Of a stretch of DNA of 64,000 nt, positions 56,213 to 64,000 are shown one piece after another. The notes beneath the pieces were generated by a model. It had not been told where the DNA came from and did not search any database. It worked only from the letters and a program-made list of their open reading frames with translations. Origin of the DNA: Owenweeksia sp963758205 (GTDB taxonomy: Bacteria > Bacteroidota > Bacteroidia > Flavobacteriales > Schleiferiaceae); contig CAVWUM010000002.1 in assembly GCA_963758205.1 (NCBI GenBank), forward strand, positions 1 through 64,000. Reading direction: 5' to 3'. The stretch's first letter is position 1; every line of letters begins with the position of its first letter. The position numbers and the translations under genes are program-made.

Positions 56213-57091
56213 ATGAATACCAAAAACATAGAGCATATAATAGCCCCGCCACACCACCATTTTGTTGGTGATGGCTTCAGGGTACACAACTTTTTTCCGG
56301 GAACACCTCAAATAGATATGAAGAGGATGAGCCCTTTCATATTGATGGATTACAACTCCAAATTTTACTTTCCGCCAACCGATAAGCAGCGCGGAGTGAG
56401 TGTGCATCCTCACCGTGGCTTTGAAACGGTAACTATTGCCTACAAAGGCAAAGTGGCCCATCACGACAGTGCCGGCAATAGTGGGGTAATTGGCGAAGGC
56501 GATGTTCAGTGGATGACTGCCGCTTCGGGCATTTTGCACAAAGAGTATCACGAAAAGGAATTCAGCCTTGCAGGTGGTGATTTTCAAATGGTGCAGTTGT
56601 GGGTAAACCTTCTCGCAAAGGATAAAATGAGTACCCCAAAATACCAGGGAATTACCAACGCCCAAATCAATAAATATGAACTGCCCGATAATGGCGGCAC
56701 TATAGAGGTGATTGCCGGTAAGTATAAGGATGTGGAAGGCTCGGCCTCTACATTTACACCACTGCACCTTCAAAATGCAAGGCTTAATAAAGGTGGTAAA
56801 GCTGTTTTTACGTTTCCTGCCAATTATAACACAGGAATACTGGTGCTGGAAGGTGAGGTGAAAGTCAACGGTAGCGATACGGTACCTCTAAACCATTTTG
56901 CCCTTTTTAATAATGATGGTGAGGAATTTAAGATTGAAGCCATAGAAGATGCCGTAGTTTTGATACTTAGCGGAGAGCCTATTAATGAACCCATTGCGGC
57001 CCAGGGGCCTTTTGTGATGAATCATCCCGGAGAAATCCGCCAGGCGATGCTGGATTACGGAGCCGGAAAATTCGGATTTTTGGAAGAATAA
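56213..57091 (+). CDS. Pirin-family protein
   Basis: A 292-residue bicupin. The N-terminal cupin metal motif VHPHRGFETVTIAYKGKVAH is followed by GNSGVIGEGDVQWMTAASGI and the signature HKEYHEK. The C-terminal cupin includes NPIL-like tail motifs (LILSGEPINEPIAAQGPFVM). Pirins bind Fe or another metal; some degrade quercetin, others interact with transcription or metabolic enzymes. The specific role is unknown. Confidence 0.92.
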   Translation: MNTKNIEHIIAPPHHHFVGDGFRVHNFFPGTPQIDMKRMSPFILMDYNSKFYFPPTDKQRGVSVHPHRGFETVTIAYKGKVAHHDSAGNSGVIGEGDVQWMTAASGILHKEYHEKEFSLAGGDFQMVQLWVNLLAKDKMSTPKYQGITNAQINKYELPDNGGTIEVIAGKYKDVEGSASTFTPLHLQNARLNKGGKAVFTFPANYNTGILVLEGEVKVNGSDTVPLNHFALFNNDGEEFKIEAIEDAVVLILSGEPINEPIAAQGPFVMNHPGEIRQAMLDYGAGKFGFLEE

Positions 57092-57099
57092 CATCCTTT

Positions 57100-57136
57100 A
57101 GAGCTTTTCCAAAGTTTTAAGTTTTGGAAAAGCTCT
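57100..57136. repeat. Perfect long palindrome after the pirin gene
   Basis: AGAGCTTTTCCAAA and TTTGGAAAAGCTCT form a 14-base perfect stem around a 9-base GTTTTAAGT loop. It sits 9 bases after the pirin stop, without a clean T-run, so it may be a repeat or a terminator. Confidence 0.7.
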
Positions 57137-57155
57137 TACCTTAAAAGCACAATCA

Positions 57156-57437
57156 ATGGAAATAAAACAAACTGACGATAGCAAACACGGCCATTTTGCA
57201 GCTATGGACAACAACCGCCAGGCCGGACTAATGACCTACACCTGGGCCGGAGAAACCAAAATGATAATTGACCATACTGAAGTAAATCCTGATTACAGCG
57301 GCCGGGGCGTTGGTAAAAAAATGGTAATGGCAGCCGTGGAATATGCCCGAAAGCAAAACATAAAAATTTTACCGCTTTGCCCTTTTGCCAAAAGCGTTTT
57401 TATGAAGGATAAGGAGTTGCATGATGTGTTGGTGTAG
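57156..57437 (+). CDS. Small GNAT-like N-acetyltransferase
   Basis: A 93-residue member of the YjdJ-type GNAT family: LMTYTWAGETKMIIDHTEVN, the acetyl-CoA motif YSGRGVGKKMVMAAVEYARK and ILPLCPFAKSVFMKDKE. These mini-GNAT proteins acetylate unknown amines. The gene stands alone. Confidence 0.88.
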   Translation: MEIKQTDDSKHGHFAAMDNNRQAGLMTYTWAGETKMIIDHTEVNPDYSGRGVGKKMVMAAVEYARKQNIKILPLCPFAKSVFMKDKELHDVLV

Positions 57438-57462
57438 CTAACTTTCCATCATTCCTATAATT

Positions 57463-57509
57463 AGACCTGACAGGATTCTACGCACAGCGCTTAAAAACCT
57501 GTCAGGTCT
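57463..57509. repeat. Perfect 12-base inverted repeat
   Basis: AGACCTGACAGG (57463-57474) and CCTGTCAGGTCT (57498-57509) are perfect complements around a 23-base loop. Similar AGACCTG...AGGTCT elements are spread through Bacteroidota genomes. It lies between the GNAT gene and thrS. Confidence 0.75.
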
Positions 57510-57539
57510 TGTAGCTTATAGCTTCGGCTTAGATGCCCC

Positions 57540-57572
57540 CTCTAAAATCTAGCATCTAAAGTCTAACATCTT
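57540..57572. repeat. Short TCTAAA-type tandem motif
   Basis: CTCTAAAATCTAGCATCTAAAGTCTAACATCTT contains three near-repeats of TCTAAAnTCTA. A similar block lies at 60187-60252 between infC and rpmI. Confidence 0.45.
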
Positions 57573-57620
57573 CCTACCAAACAAATCCCATCAACTCCCG
57601 CAATCCGCGCGGCCTTTTTC

Positions 57621-57628
57621 TATCTTTG
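57621..57628 (+). promoter_or_regulatory. Promoter -7 box (TATCTTTG) for thrS operon
   Basis: An exact TAnnTTTG box lies 23 bases before the thrS ATG at 57652. No clear -33 box is seen in the GC-rich segment upstream. Confidence 0.55.
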
Positions 57629-57651
57629 CCGCCTTAAAATTTTTGTAAGGC

Positions 57652-59595
57652 ATGATCAAGATCACTTTGCCGGATGGCAGTGTACGCGAAGTTCCTGAGG
57701 GTTCTTCAGCTATGGACGTAGCAAAAGATATTAGCCATGGATTGGCTCGCAATGTTTTATCCGCCAGCTTTAATGGCAAAACGGTGGAGGCAACGGACCC
57801 GCTACCTGGCGATGGTGAATTGACGCTTTACACATGGGATAATCCTGAAGGCAAAAAAGCCTTTTGGCACAGCAGTGCTCACCTTTTGGCACAAACGCTT
57901 TTACAGTTTTACCCTGATGCGAAACTGACTATCGGTCCCGCTATTGAAAATGGATTTTACTACGATGTGGATTTTGGCGACAAGAGCATAGGCGAAGGCG
58001 ATTTCGAGAAAATCGAAAAGAAAATGCTGGAGAATGCCCGGGAAAAGCACGAGTTTAATGTACACCCTGTAAGCAAGGCCGATGCATTGGCCATGTACAC
58101 TGACAATCCTTTTAAAACCGAATTAATAGAAAATCTGCAGGATGGTGACATTACCTTTTGCGACCACGCGGATTTTACCGACCTGTGCCGTGGTGGACAC
58201 ATCCCCAACACAGGTTTTATAAAAGCTGTAAAGGTGATGAGCGTGGCCGGTGCCTACTGGCGTGGCAATGAAAATAACCCCCAATTGACGAGGGTTTATG
58301 GGATTTCCTTCCCCAAGGCCAGTATGCTCACCGAGTACCTTGAGTTACTGGAGCAGGCCAAACAACGCGATCACCGCAAACTGGGTAAGGAACTAGAGCT
58401 TTTTACCTTTTCACAAAAGGTAGGTCAGGGTTTACCACTTTGGCTGCCCAAAGGTGCCGAGCTACGTGAGCGCCTTGAGCAATTTCTGAAAAAGGCACAA
58501 CGCACGGCCGGTTACCAACCCGTAATTACTCCACACATTGGTAATAAAGAATTGTACGTAACCAGTGGCCATTATGCCAAATATGGTAAGGATAGTTTTC
58601 AGCCCATCAATACCCCTGAAGAAGGCGAGGAATACCTGCTGAAACCTATGAACTGCCCGCACCACTGTGAAATATATAAAAGTGCACCCCGCTCCTACCG
58701 CGACCTTCCAGTTCGTTTTGCAGAGTTTGGAACGGTATATCGCTATGAGCAAAGTGGTGAGCTGCATGGCTTAACCCGTGTACGCGGCTTTACTCAGGAT
58801 GATGCCCACCTTTTTTGTACTCCTGATCAGTTGAAGGATGAATTTAAAAAGGTGATTGACCTGGTGTTGTACATCTTTAAAACCCTTGATTTTAAAGAGT
58901 ACACTTCGCAGATTTCATTACGGGATAAGGAAAACCGTGAGAAGTACATTGGTAGTGATGAAAACTGGGAAAAGGCAGAAAGTGCTATTAAAGAAGCTGT
59001 GGAAGAAAAAGGACTTCCCTTTGTGATTGAATATGGTGAGGCGGCCTTTTACGGCCCCAAGCTGGACTTTATGGTGAAGGATGCCCTGGGCCGCCAATGG
59101 CAATTGGGTACCATACAGGTGGATTACAACCTTCCAGAAAGATTTGAACTGGAGTATAAAGGTGCTGATAATGAGATGCACAGGCCGGTAATGATACACC
59201 GTGCACCTTTTGGTAGTATGGAGCGATTTGTGGCGGTATTGCTTGAGCACTGTGCAGGTAACTTCCCTACCTGGCTAACTCCCACACAGATAGCTATTTT
59301 GCCTATTTCAGACAAATACATGGATTACGCGCAGAAAGTTTCGTATTTACTTAAAAATAACGACCTTCGCGCCCTTGTTGACGAAAGGGCAGAAAAAACC
59401 GGGCGTAAAATCCGGGATGCGGAAGTTTCAAAAATTCCGTACATGCTCATAGTTGGTGAGAAAGAGGAAGAATCGCAAACCGTTTCGGTTCGTAAGCATG
59501 GTGAAGGAGATATAGGAACCATGAGCCTTGAAGAGTTTATCCATAAGGTAAATACAGAGGTTAGCGAGCAGATTGGCGAATTCAGGAATCAATAA
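57652..59595 (+). CDS. thrS: Threonyl-tRNA synthetase
   Basis: A 647-residue class II synthetase with all domains in order: TGS (residues 1-62, ITLPDGSVREVPEG), editing domain (KAFWHSSAHLLAQTLLQF), catalytic core with motif 2 (MNCPHHCEIYKSAPRSYRDL), zinc-binding and motif 3 (HRAPFGSMERFVAVLLEH), and the anticodon-binding domain (VGEKEEESQTVSVRKHGEGD). It is the first gene of the operon thrS-infC-rpmI-rplT. Confidence 0.97.
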   Translation: MIKITLPDGSVREVPEGSSAMDVAKDISHGLARNVLSASFNGKTVEATDPLPGDGELTLYTWDNPEGKKAFWHSSAHLLAQTLLQFYPDAKLTIGPAIENGFYYDVDFGDKSIGEGDFEKIEKKMLENAREKHEFNVHPVSKADALAMYTDNPFKTELIENLQDGDITFCDHADFTDLCRGGHIPNTGFIKAVKVMSVAGAYWRGNENNPQLTRVYGISFPKASMLTEYLELLEQAKQRDHRKLGKELELFTFSQKVGQGLPLWLPKGAELRERLEQFLKKAQRTAGYQPVITPHIGNKELYVTSGHYAKYGKDSFQPINTPEEGEEYLLKPMNCPHHCEIYKSAPRSYRDLPVRFAEFGTVYRYEQSGELHGLTRVRGFTQDDAHLFCTPDQLKDEFKKVIDLVLYIFKTLDFKEYTSQISLRDKENREKYIGSDENWEKAESAIKEAVEEKGLPFVIEYGEAAFYGPKLDFMVKDALGRQWQLGTIQVDYNLPERFELEYKGADNEMHRPVMIHRAPFGSMERFVAVLLEHCAGNFPTWLTPTQIAILPISDKYMDYAQKVSYLLKNNDLRALVDERAEKTGRKIRDAEVSKIPYMLIVGEKEEESQTVSVRKHGEGDIGTMSLEEFIHKVNTEVSEQIGEFRNQ

Positions 59596-59627
59596 ATAAG
59601 TAATTGAGGTTTAATTAAAAAAGAGTA

Positions 59628-60185
59628 ATTCTGGCTAAAAGATTTAATTCAAGGAACAGAGGGCCCCAGCGCAGACAAGAGGATGCCCATCAGATCAACG
59701 ACAAAATCCGCTTCCCTAAAGTGCGGGTTATTGGTGATAACATTGAAAACCAAGGCGTAGTATCAATAGATGAAGCCCGTAGAATGGCTGAAGACGAAGG
59801 CCTGGATTTGGTGCTTATTGCTGAGAAAGCTGATCCCCCCGTTGTTAAGATTATTGATTACAAGAAGTTTCTTTATGACCAAAAGAAGAAACAGAAGGAA
59901 ATAGCACAGAAAGCTCAAAAAACGGTGGTTAAGGAAATCCGTTTTGGACCCAACACCGATGACCACGATTACGAATTTAAAAGAAAGCACGCGGAAGGCT
60001 TTTTAAAGGAAGGCGCTAAGCTTAAGGCTTACGTATTTTTTAAAGGTCGCTCTATAGTGTTTAAGGATAAAGGTGAGATTTTATTATTGCGCCTGGCCCA
60101 AGACCTGGAAGATTTAGGTAAAGTAGAAAGTATGCCTAAGCTGGAAGGAAAGCGCATGATAATGATGATGGCACCGAAGAAATAG
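59628..60185 (+). CDS. infC: Translation initiation factor IF-3, with ATT start codon
   Basis: The frame reads back from the core (VRVIGDNIENQGVVSIDEAR) through INDKIRFPKVR to an ATT codon at 59628 (LAKRFNSRNRGPQRRQEDAH). This covers the whole IF-3 N-terminal domain and gives 185 residues. The first in-frame ATG is at 59784, far too late. An AUU start is the classic feature of infC and allows IF-3 to repress its own translation. The purine-rich AAAAAAGAG lies just upstream. The C-terminal domain is complete (KEIRFGPNTDDHDYEFKRKH, KAYVFFKGRSIVFKDKGEIL). It is 32 bases after thrS. Confidence 0.95.
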   Translation: MLAKRFNSRNRGPQRRQEDAHQINDKIRFPKVRVIGDNIENQGVVSIDEARRMAEDEGLDLVLIAEKADPPVVKIIDYKKFLYDQKKKQKEIAQKAQKTVVKEIRFGPNTDDHDYEFKRKHAEGFLKEGAKLKAYVFFKGRSIVFKDKGEILLLRLAQDLEDLGKVESMPKLEGKRMIMMMAPKK

Positions 60186-60186
60186 A

Positions 60187-60252
60187 GTTTAGATTTTAGA
60201 CATGAGATATTAGAAGTACATCTAAAGTCTCAAATCTAATATCTAAAGTCTC
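60187..60252. repeat. TCTAAA-type repeat and hairpin between infC and rpmI
   Basis: The segment contains AGATATTAGA and its complement TCTAATATCT (60206-60215 and 60235-60244), plus several copies of TCTAAAGTCT. It could be a leader structure for rpmI-rplT or only a microsatellite-like repeat also seen at 57540. Confidence 0.45.
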
Positions 60253-60292
60253 TGAAAAGAAAGTTAAGAACCCGATATAAAAGCAAGAGAAA

Positions 60293-60487
60293 ATGCCAAA
60301 AATGAAAACAAAAGCTAGTGCCAAAAAGCGTTTTAAGCTTACCGGTACTGGTAAAATTAAGAGAAAGCACGCTTTTAAAAGTCACATTCTTACAAAGAAG
60401 GCGACTAAGCAAAAGCGTAACCTAACCCAAAGCGGACTTGTTGACAAGGCCGATGAGGGAAGCATCAAAAAACAACTTTGTATCTAA
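60293..60487 (+). CDS. rpmI: 50S ribosomal protein L35
   Basis: A 64-residue basic protein: MPKMKTKASAKKRFKLTGTG, KIKRKHAFKSHILTKKATKQ, KRNLTQSGLVDKADEGSIKK. Size and sequence match L35, a large-subunit protein. It follows infC and precedes rplT, the conserved order. Confidence 0.97.
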   Translation: MPKMKTKASAKKRFKLTGTGKIKRKHAFKSHILTKKATKQKRNLTQSGLVDKADEGSIKKQLCI

Positions 60488-60579
60488 CACATACTTAGAG
60501 TTATTAATTAACCCTGGGTAAGGCCCATCAAGTTCCGGAAATAACAGTACGGGCGCCTTGCTCAAAAAATTAAAATAAT

Positions 60580-60924
60580 ATGCCAAGATCAGTAAATTCA
60601 GTAGCCTCAAGGGCTCGTAGAAAAAAAATCATGAAGCAAGCCAAAGGATACTTTGGCCGCAGAAAGAATGTATGGACCGTAGCTAAGAATGCCGTTGAAA
60701 AAGGCATGCAGTATAGCTACCGCGACCGTAGAAACAAGAAGAGAAACTTCCGCGCTTTGTGGATTCAGCGTATTAACGCTGGTGCCCGCCAGGAAGGAAT
60801 GAGTTACTCTGCTTTTATGGGTAAAGTAAAAAGCAGCGGAATAGAGCTAAACAGAAAGGTACTTGCCGATTTGGCCATGAACCATCCTGAAGCTTTTAAA
60901 GCTGTAGTAAAAAAGGTAAAATAA
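60580..60924 (+). CDS. rplT: 50S ribosomal protein L20
   Basis: A 114-residue protein: MPRSVNSVASRARRKKIMKQ, AKGYFGRRKNVWTVAKNAVE, SYRDRRNKKRNFRALWIQRI. It binds 23S rRNA early in large-subunit assembly and in other bacteria represses its own operon. It is the last gene before the terminator at 60955. Confidence 0.97.
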   Translation: MPRSVNSVASRARRKKIMKQAKGYFGRRKNVWTVAKNAVEKGMQYSYRDRRNKKRNFRALWIQRINAGARQEGMSYSAFMGKVKSSGIELNRKVLADLAMNHPEAFKAVVKKVK

Positions 60925-60954
60925 ACTAACCCTCGCGGTTCTTAACTTTTTAGA

Positions 60955-60990
60955 AAACCCGTCTTAGCTAAGCTGAGGCGGGTTTTTCTT
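60955..60990 (+). terminator. Rho-independent terminator of the thrS-infC-rpmI-rplT operon
   Basis: AAACCCGTCTTAGC pairs with GCTGAGGCGGGTTT (14 base pairs with two G-T pairs) around a TAA loop and is followed by TTTCTTTTTC. It begins 31 bases after the rplT stop. Confidence 0.9.
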
Positions 60991-61274
60991 TTTCTGCCTT
61001 TTTTTTAATGATCAAGCCTATTTCAGGTAAATTAGGTCAATATTTTTTTGAAGGTACTCAATTACTTCTTCAACCCTATTTTGCGAGCCCATACTATCGC
61101 AACTTAAAAAGAAGTTACGGTGCTCGGATCTAACGGTTCATAACTCAAATCAACTTCACTCCTGTCAGTTACCTATCTGACCAAATGTCTAAAGAATAGA
61201 TAAGCGGAAATAATCTCGACTAAATTTATAAGGTTAATGCAATAAATTCGTTTGTCATTAACCAAATCCTGCCT
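60991..61274. other. Intergenic region with a possible gene remnant
   Basis: On the minus strand a frame ending TAG at 61018-61020 reads EHRNFFLSCDSMGSQNRVEE and VIEYLQKNIDLIYLK, which has protein-like composition. It is cut by a TGA about 39 codons upstream and no longer gene follows. It may be a C-terminal remnant. No RNA gene is seen. Confidence 0.3.
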
Positions 61275-62984
61275 ATGAAAAAGATAGTTTTCAGCCTGCT
61301 TATTCTCGGAGTTTCTACAGTATCACTTGGTCAGAATCTTGATTGGGCGAAACAATTTGTAGGGAGTGGCAATACCTTTTGTCGATCAATAGCTCTGGAC
61401 CATTCTGGAAATGTATTTACGACAGGCAGTTTTGACGACACACTAATTGCGGACATGGATACGGGGTATTACCCAATAGGTTCTAAAGGCCGTGGGGATA
61501 TTTATCTAAGTAAACGCAGTGCTACAGGGGCTTTGCTTTGGATTCACAGTTTTGGGAATTATGAAAATGATGCTGGACTCTCGGTGGCTGTTGATTCTAT
61601 AGGAAATGTATTTATCACCGGGTACTTTGCTGACACAATTGACTTTGATCCAGGGGTAGGAGTTTCCAACCTTATTTCTCAAAAATGGTACTCCGGCACT
61701 TTTATTTGTAAATATGACCCTTCTGGAAACTTCCTGTGGGCTCGGCAAATTGGATCCGGAGGTGTCTATTACATCACCTCGATGTCTGCCAGTAATAATG
61801 GGACTGTTTATTTGTTCGGAAAATTCTCGGACACCGTTGATTTTGATCCGGGCACTGGAGTAAGTTTATTGTATTCATCTAAAAGGGATAATATGTTTGT
61901 GGCCAAATACAATACGTCAGGTCATTTTAGGTGGGCCAAAAATCTTGAATCTGCAGGTGGTAATGAACCCTCCATGATTTATTTAGATGAAATGGAGAAC
62001 GTTTATATTGCTGGTTCTTTTAGTGATACCACTGACTTTGACCCAGGGCAGGGCAAATATGAACTTACCCCTCACAGCTATCGTGAAGACATTTTTATTG
62101 AGAAACTGGATTCATCTGGTAATTTTCTTTGGGTAAGTCAATTCGGTGGGCCTGAAGAGGCTATTGCAAATGATGTAACTGTTGACAAAAATGGTAATGT
62201 CTATAGTACAGGTTCGTTTTCTGGTAGAGTTGATTTTGATCCAGGGCCAGACTCCTCTTTTTTAAAAACCGACAGCTTAAGAAATACGGATGCATTTGTT
62301 AGTAAATTAAACTCATCAGGTCAGTTTGTCTGGGCAAAGAAGATAGGAAGCTTTCCCTATTTAGAGGTAGGTTATTCACTTGTTTCAGATAATATGGGTA
62401 ACATATACACCACCGGAGTTTTTAGCGGGACTTCAAAGCTTCAGCCTGGCTATGACAGCTCTTATGTTTCAGCAGGAATTCTTAAATGGGAAGACCTCTA
62501 TTTAAATAAGTTAGATGCTCAAGGGAACTTTCTTTGGACAAGACAAATTGGAGGTAACAGCAGCGACTTCAGTTCCGATATTGCCATTGACCCAAATAAC
62601 CACATCTACCTTACTGGCCATTTTCATGATGATCTTGATTTTGATATGAGAACCAGCGGCTATGATTTATTCAGCTTAGTGGCATGGGATGGTTTTATTG
62701 CCAGGCTGGAACCATCCAGTATCGGAATTTCTGAAATTCAAACCGCATCCAGTGTATCCATTTATCCTAATCCTTTTGAAGACTTCTTTTCAATTGATCT
62801 TGGAAAGAAATATGAAAGTATTGAAGTAACCATTACTGACATCAGCGGAAAAACTATTCTACAGGAATATCATTTGAACGTAAGTAATTTTAGGATTCAC
62901 CCGACTCTAAATTCGGGCGTGTATTTAGTGTCTGTTCGTACCAATTCAACTACTAATCAATTTTTTAAAGTGATACGGAAATAG
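61275..62984 (+). CDS. Type IX-secreted repeat protein (SBBP-like beta-propeller)
   Basis: A 569-residue protein with a signal peptide (KIVFSLLILGVSTVSLGQNL). It contains six to eight repeats of about 60 residues, each with a GNVYTTG-like strand and DFDPG loop (DFDPGVGV, DFDPGTGV, DFDPGQGK, DFDPGPDS) plus FLWVSQFGG-like strands, the SBBP / beta-propeller pattern. The C-terminus is a type IX sorting domain (VSIYPNPFEDFFSIDLG to TNSTTNQFFKVI). Predicted to be surface-exposed. Function unknown. Confidence 0.87.
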   Translation: MKKIVFSLLILGVSTVSLGQNLDWAKQFVGSGNTFCRSIALDHSGNVFTTGSFDDTLIADMDTGYYPIGSKGRGDIYLSKRSATGALLWIHSFGNYENDAGLSVAVDSIGNVFITGYFADTIDFDPGVGVSNLISQKWYSGTFICKYDPSGNFLWARQIGSGGVYYITSMSASNNGTVYLFGKFSDTVDFDPGTGVSLLYSSKRDNMFVAKYNTSGHFRWAKNLESAGGNEPSMIYLDEMENVYIAGSFSDTTDFDPGQGKYELTPHSYREDIFIEKLDSSGNFLWVSQFGGPEEAIANDVTVDKNGNVYSTGSFSGRVDFDPGPDSSFLKTDSLRNTDAFVSKLNSSGQFVWAKKIGSFPYLEVGYSLVSDNMGNIYTTGVFSGTSKLQPGYDSSYVSAGILKWEDLYLNKLDAQGNFLWTRQIGGNSSDFSSDIAIDPNNHIYLTGHFHDDLDFDMRTSGYDLFSLVAWDGFIARLEPSSIGISEIQTASSVSIYPNPFEDFFSIDLGKKYESIEVTITDISGKTILQEYHLNVSNFRIHPTLNSGVYLVSVRTNSTTNQFFKVIRK

Positions 62985-63349
62985 ATTGTTTCGTAAAAAG
63001 GCATTTCAACAAATTAATCAATTCACTTCTTTCGTCATACCAGTATTTACTGCGCGTATTAACCGCGCCCATTTAGAACTAACGATTGAAGAGCAAGTCT
63101 GACAAATGCTCTTAACAACGCTTTTAAAGCTTTTGAATTCATATCATTATTTTGGACTAGCCATTTCAACCTCATTTGTCTTAGAAATCTTCATCTCCAT
63201 GATGTTTAGAAGAGTATCAACCCACCCAAACCCCTACCAACACTAGCCTACAGCCCAATTCGCAAAAAAGTGCAAGGTTATTGCTAAACAGCGCCAGATG
63301 CCTGGGAAGGCCCCGGGCATTTGACCAAAACATCTAAAACTTTGAAATT
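62985..63349. other. 365-base intergenic region
   Basis: No gene is recognised. The region ends in a GC-rich hairpin (63298-63320) in the leader of the following gene. The rest is AT-rich with no repeat. Confidence 0.4.
63298..63320 (+). promoter_or_regulatory. Hairpin in the leader of the YiaA-like gene
   Basis: ATGCCTGGG and CCCGGGCAT form a 9-base stem around AAGGC, 29 bases before the ATG at 63350. With no T-run it may affect translation or mRNA stability. Confidence 0.4.
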
Positions 63350-63802
63350 ATGATTCAGAAACCTTCAAATGCCTTTATCGCTGCCTCGTGGGTAGCATTA
63401 GGCGCTGGTGCTATAGGATTTATGATTGGCCTTTTCAGGGCAGAAATGCTGCTTAATGAAAAGGGATATTACTTTACCGTTCTAATGTTTGGATTATTTG
63501 CAGTAGTGTCGCTACAAAAAGCTGTACGCGACCGACTGGAAGGCCTGCCGGTTACAGATATATATTATGGTATATCGTGGTTTGCTACCCTACTATCCAT
63601 CACGCTGTTAATTATTGGTTTGTGGAATGCCACCATCCTGCCGAGTGAAAAGGGGTTTTATGCCTTCTCTTTTCTGCTCGCCATTTTTGGGGCAGTCACG
63701 GTGCAAAAGAATATTCGTGATAGCCAGAATTTTGCAGCACTATCCAATAACTCTATTGCTGAAAGAAATGTAAAGCAAACAGGAGAAGATCAGGAAAGCT
63801 AG
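63350..63802 (+). CDS. YiaA/YiaB-family inner-membrane protein
   Basis: A 150-residue protein with four membrane helices in two repeated pairs: FIAASWVALGAGAIGFMIGL, YFTVLMFGLFAVVSLQKAVR, GISWFATLLSITLLIIGLWN and YAFSFLLAIFGAVTVQKNIR. The NEKGYYF and SEKGFYAF loops are the YiaAB signatures. Function unknown. Confidence 0.92.
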   Translation: MIQKPSNAFIAASWVALGAGAIGFMIGLFRAEMLLNEKGYYFTVLMFGLFAVVSLQKAVRDRLEGLPVTDIYYGISWFATLLSITLLIIGLWNATILPSEKGFYAFSFLLAIFGAVTVQKNIRDSQNFAALSNNSIAERNVKQTGEDQES

Positions 63803-63840
63803 TAATGAATGAAGGAAATCTGGCATAGCCAGTTTGTTTT

Positions 63841-64000
63841 TTATAATGAAATATGAGGCCGGGTTTTGCTCCCGGCCTCACTATTTTTGCCTGATAATTT
63901 CAATTTGACATTATCACCGGATTGTAACTGCCGTGGATTTTGAAGTTTTAAAACTGTTTGGCTTTTCGATAATTGCACTTCATATTCAAACACCCCGCCT
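63841..64000 (-). CDS. C-terminal end of an unidentified protein (partial)
   Basis: A minus-strand frame enters at the window edge and reads GVFEYEVQLSKSQTVLKLQN, PRQLQSGDNVKLKLSGKN, then SEAGSKTRPHISL before TAA at 63841-63843. The beta-rich pattern resembles a TOBE-like or C-terminal domain, but no family can be named. The stop could instead lie further right if the frame is different. Confidence 0.4.
   Translation of the reverse strand, partial: GGVFEYEVQLSKSQTVLKLQNPRQLQSGDNVKLKLSGKNSEAGSKTRPHISL
63855..63879 (+). terminator. Terminator of the YiaA-like gene
   Basis: GAGGCCGGG and CCCGGCCTC form a perfect 9-base GC-rich stem with a TTTTGCT loop, followed by ACTATTTTTG. It lies 52 bases after the stop at 63802 and may act in both directions. 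Confidence 0.75.

Overview
The window comes from a bacterium of the phylum Bacteroidota, most likely a marine-type member of the Flavobacteriales. The evidence is three proteins with type IX secretion C-terminal sorting domains (YPNP / SPNP motifs), Bacteroidota-style promoter -7 boxes (TAnnTTTG and the variant TAnnTTCG), Bacteroidota-typical families (DUF3667, TIGR03643, FISUMP, TPR-HisKA_3 kinases) and a menaquinone gene set. Genes lie on both strands in short operons. I cannot name a genus from the sequence alone.

Layout. Positions 1-8160 hold a P-type ATPase tail, a small membrane protein, a glyoxalase-like (VOC) protein, a BaiN-type flavoprotein, a zinc-ribbon protein, a three-gene FIST / PAS-histidine kinase / response regulator module and an M14 carboxypeptidase. 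Almost every gene here is broken by indels while its motifs survive in alternating frames, which points to a low-quality assembly stretch rather than decay. From 8118 to 10364 lie a degenerate tyrosine recombinase fused to a HEPN-like domain and a GH19 endolysin-like enzyme. A TPR-histidine kinase / LuxR regulator pair (10391-13020) and three secreted proteins (13183-18348) follow. Positions 18388-19051 form an unusual tRNA locus: intact tRNA-Pro(TGG) and tRNA-Ser(GCT), two mosaic tRNA-Pro fragments and a GIY-YIG nuclease ORF whose predicted catalytic arginine codon is TGA.

From 19154 to 36214 there are a DUF2254 membrane protein, a membrane-anchored MutS-like ATPase, TPR and secreted proteins, a di-heme peroxidase, an IS1595-type transposase, a CPA2 antiporter split over three frames, a transsulfuration enzyme, an ABC exporter and a TPR-adenylate cyclase. 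From 36596 to 51006 the minus strand carries most of the menaquinone pathway (hotdog thioesterase, menF, menD, menA, menC, menE), interleaved with two bacterial PH-domain proteins, a beta-lactamase-fold hydrolase and a MepA-like endopeptidase. menB is not in the window.

Positions 51100-57437 contain small lipoproteins and membrane proteins, an RluA pseudouridine synthase, a Crp/Fnr regulator, a pirin and a small acetyltransferase. The thrS-infC-rpmI-rplT translation operon (57652-60924) has an infC gene with an in-frame ATT start and ends in a strong terminator. A type IX-secreted repeat protein, a YiaA-like membrane protein and the end of an unidentified minus-strand gene close the window. 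Intergenic regions are rich in palindromic and REP-like repeats.
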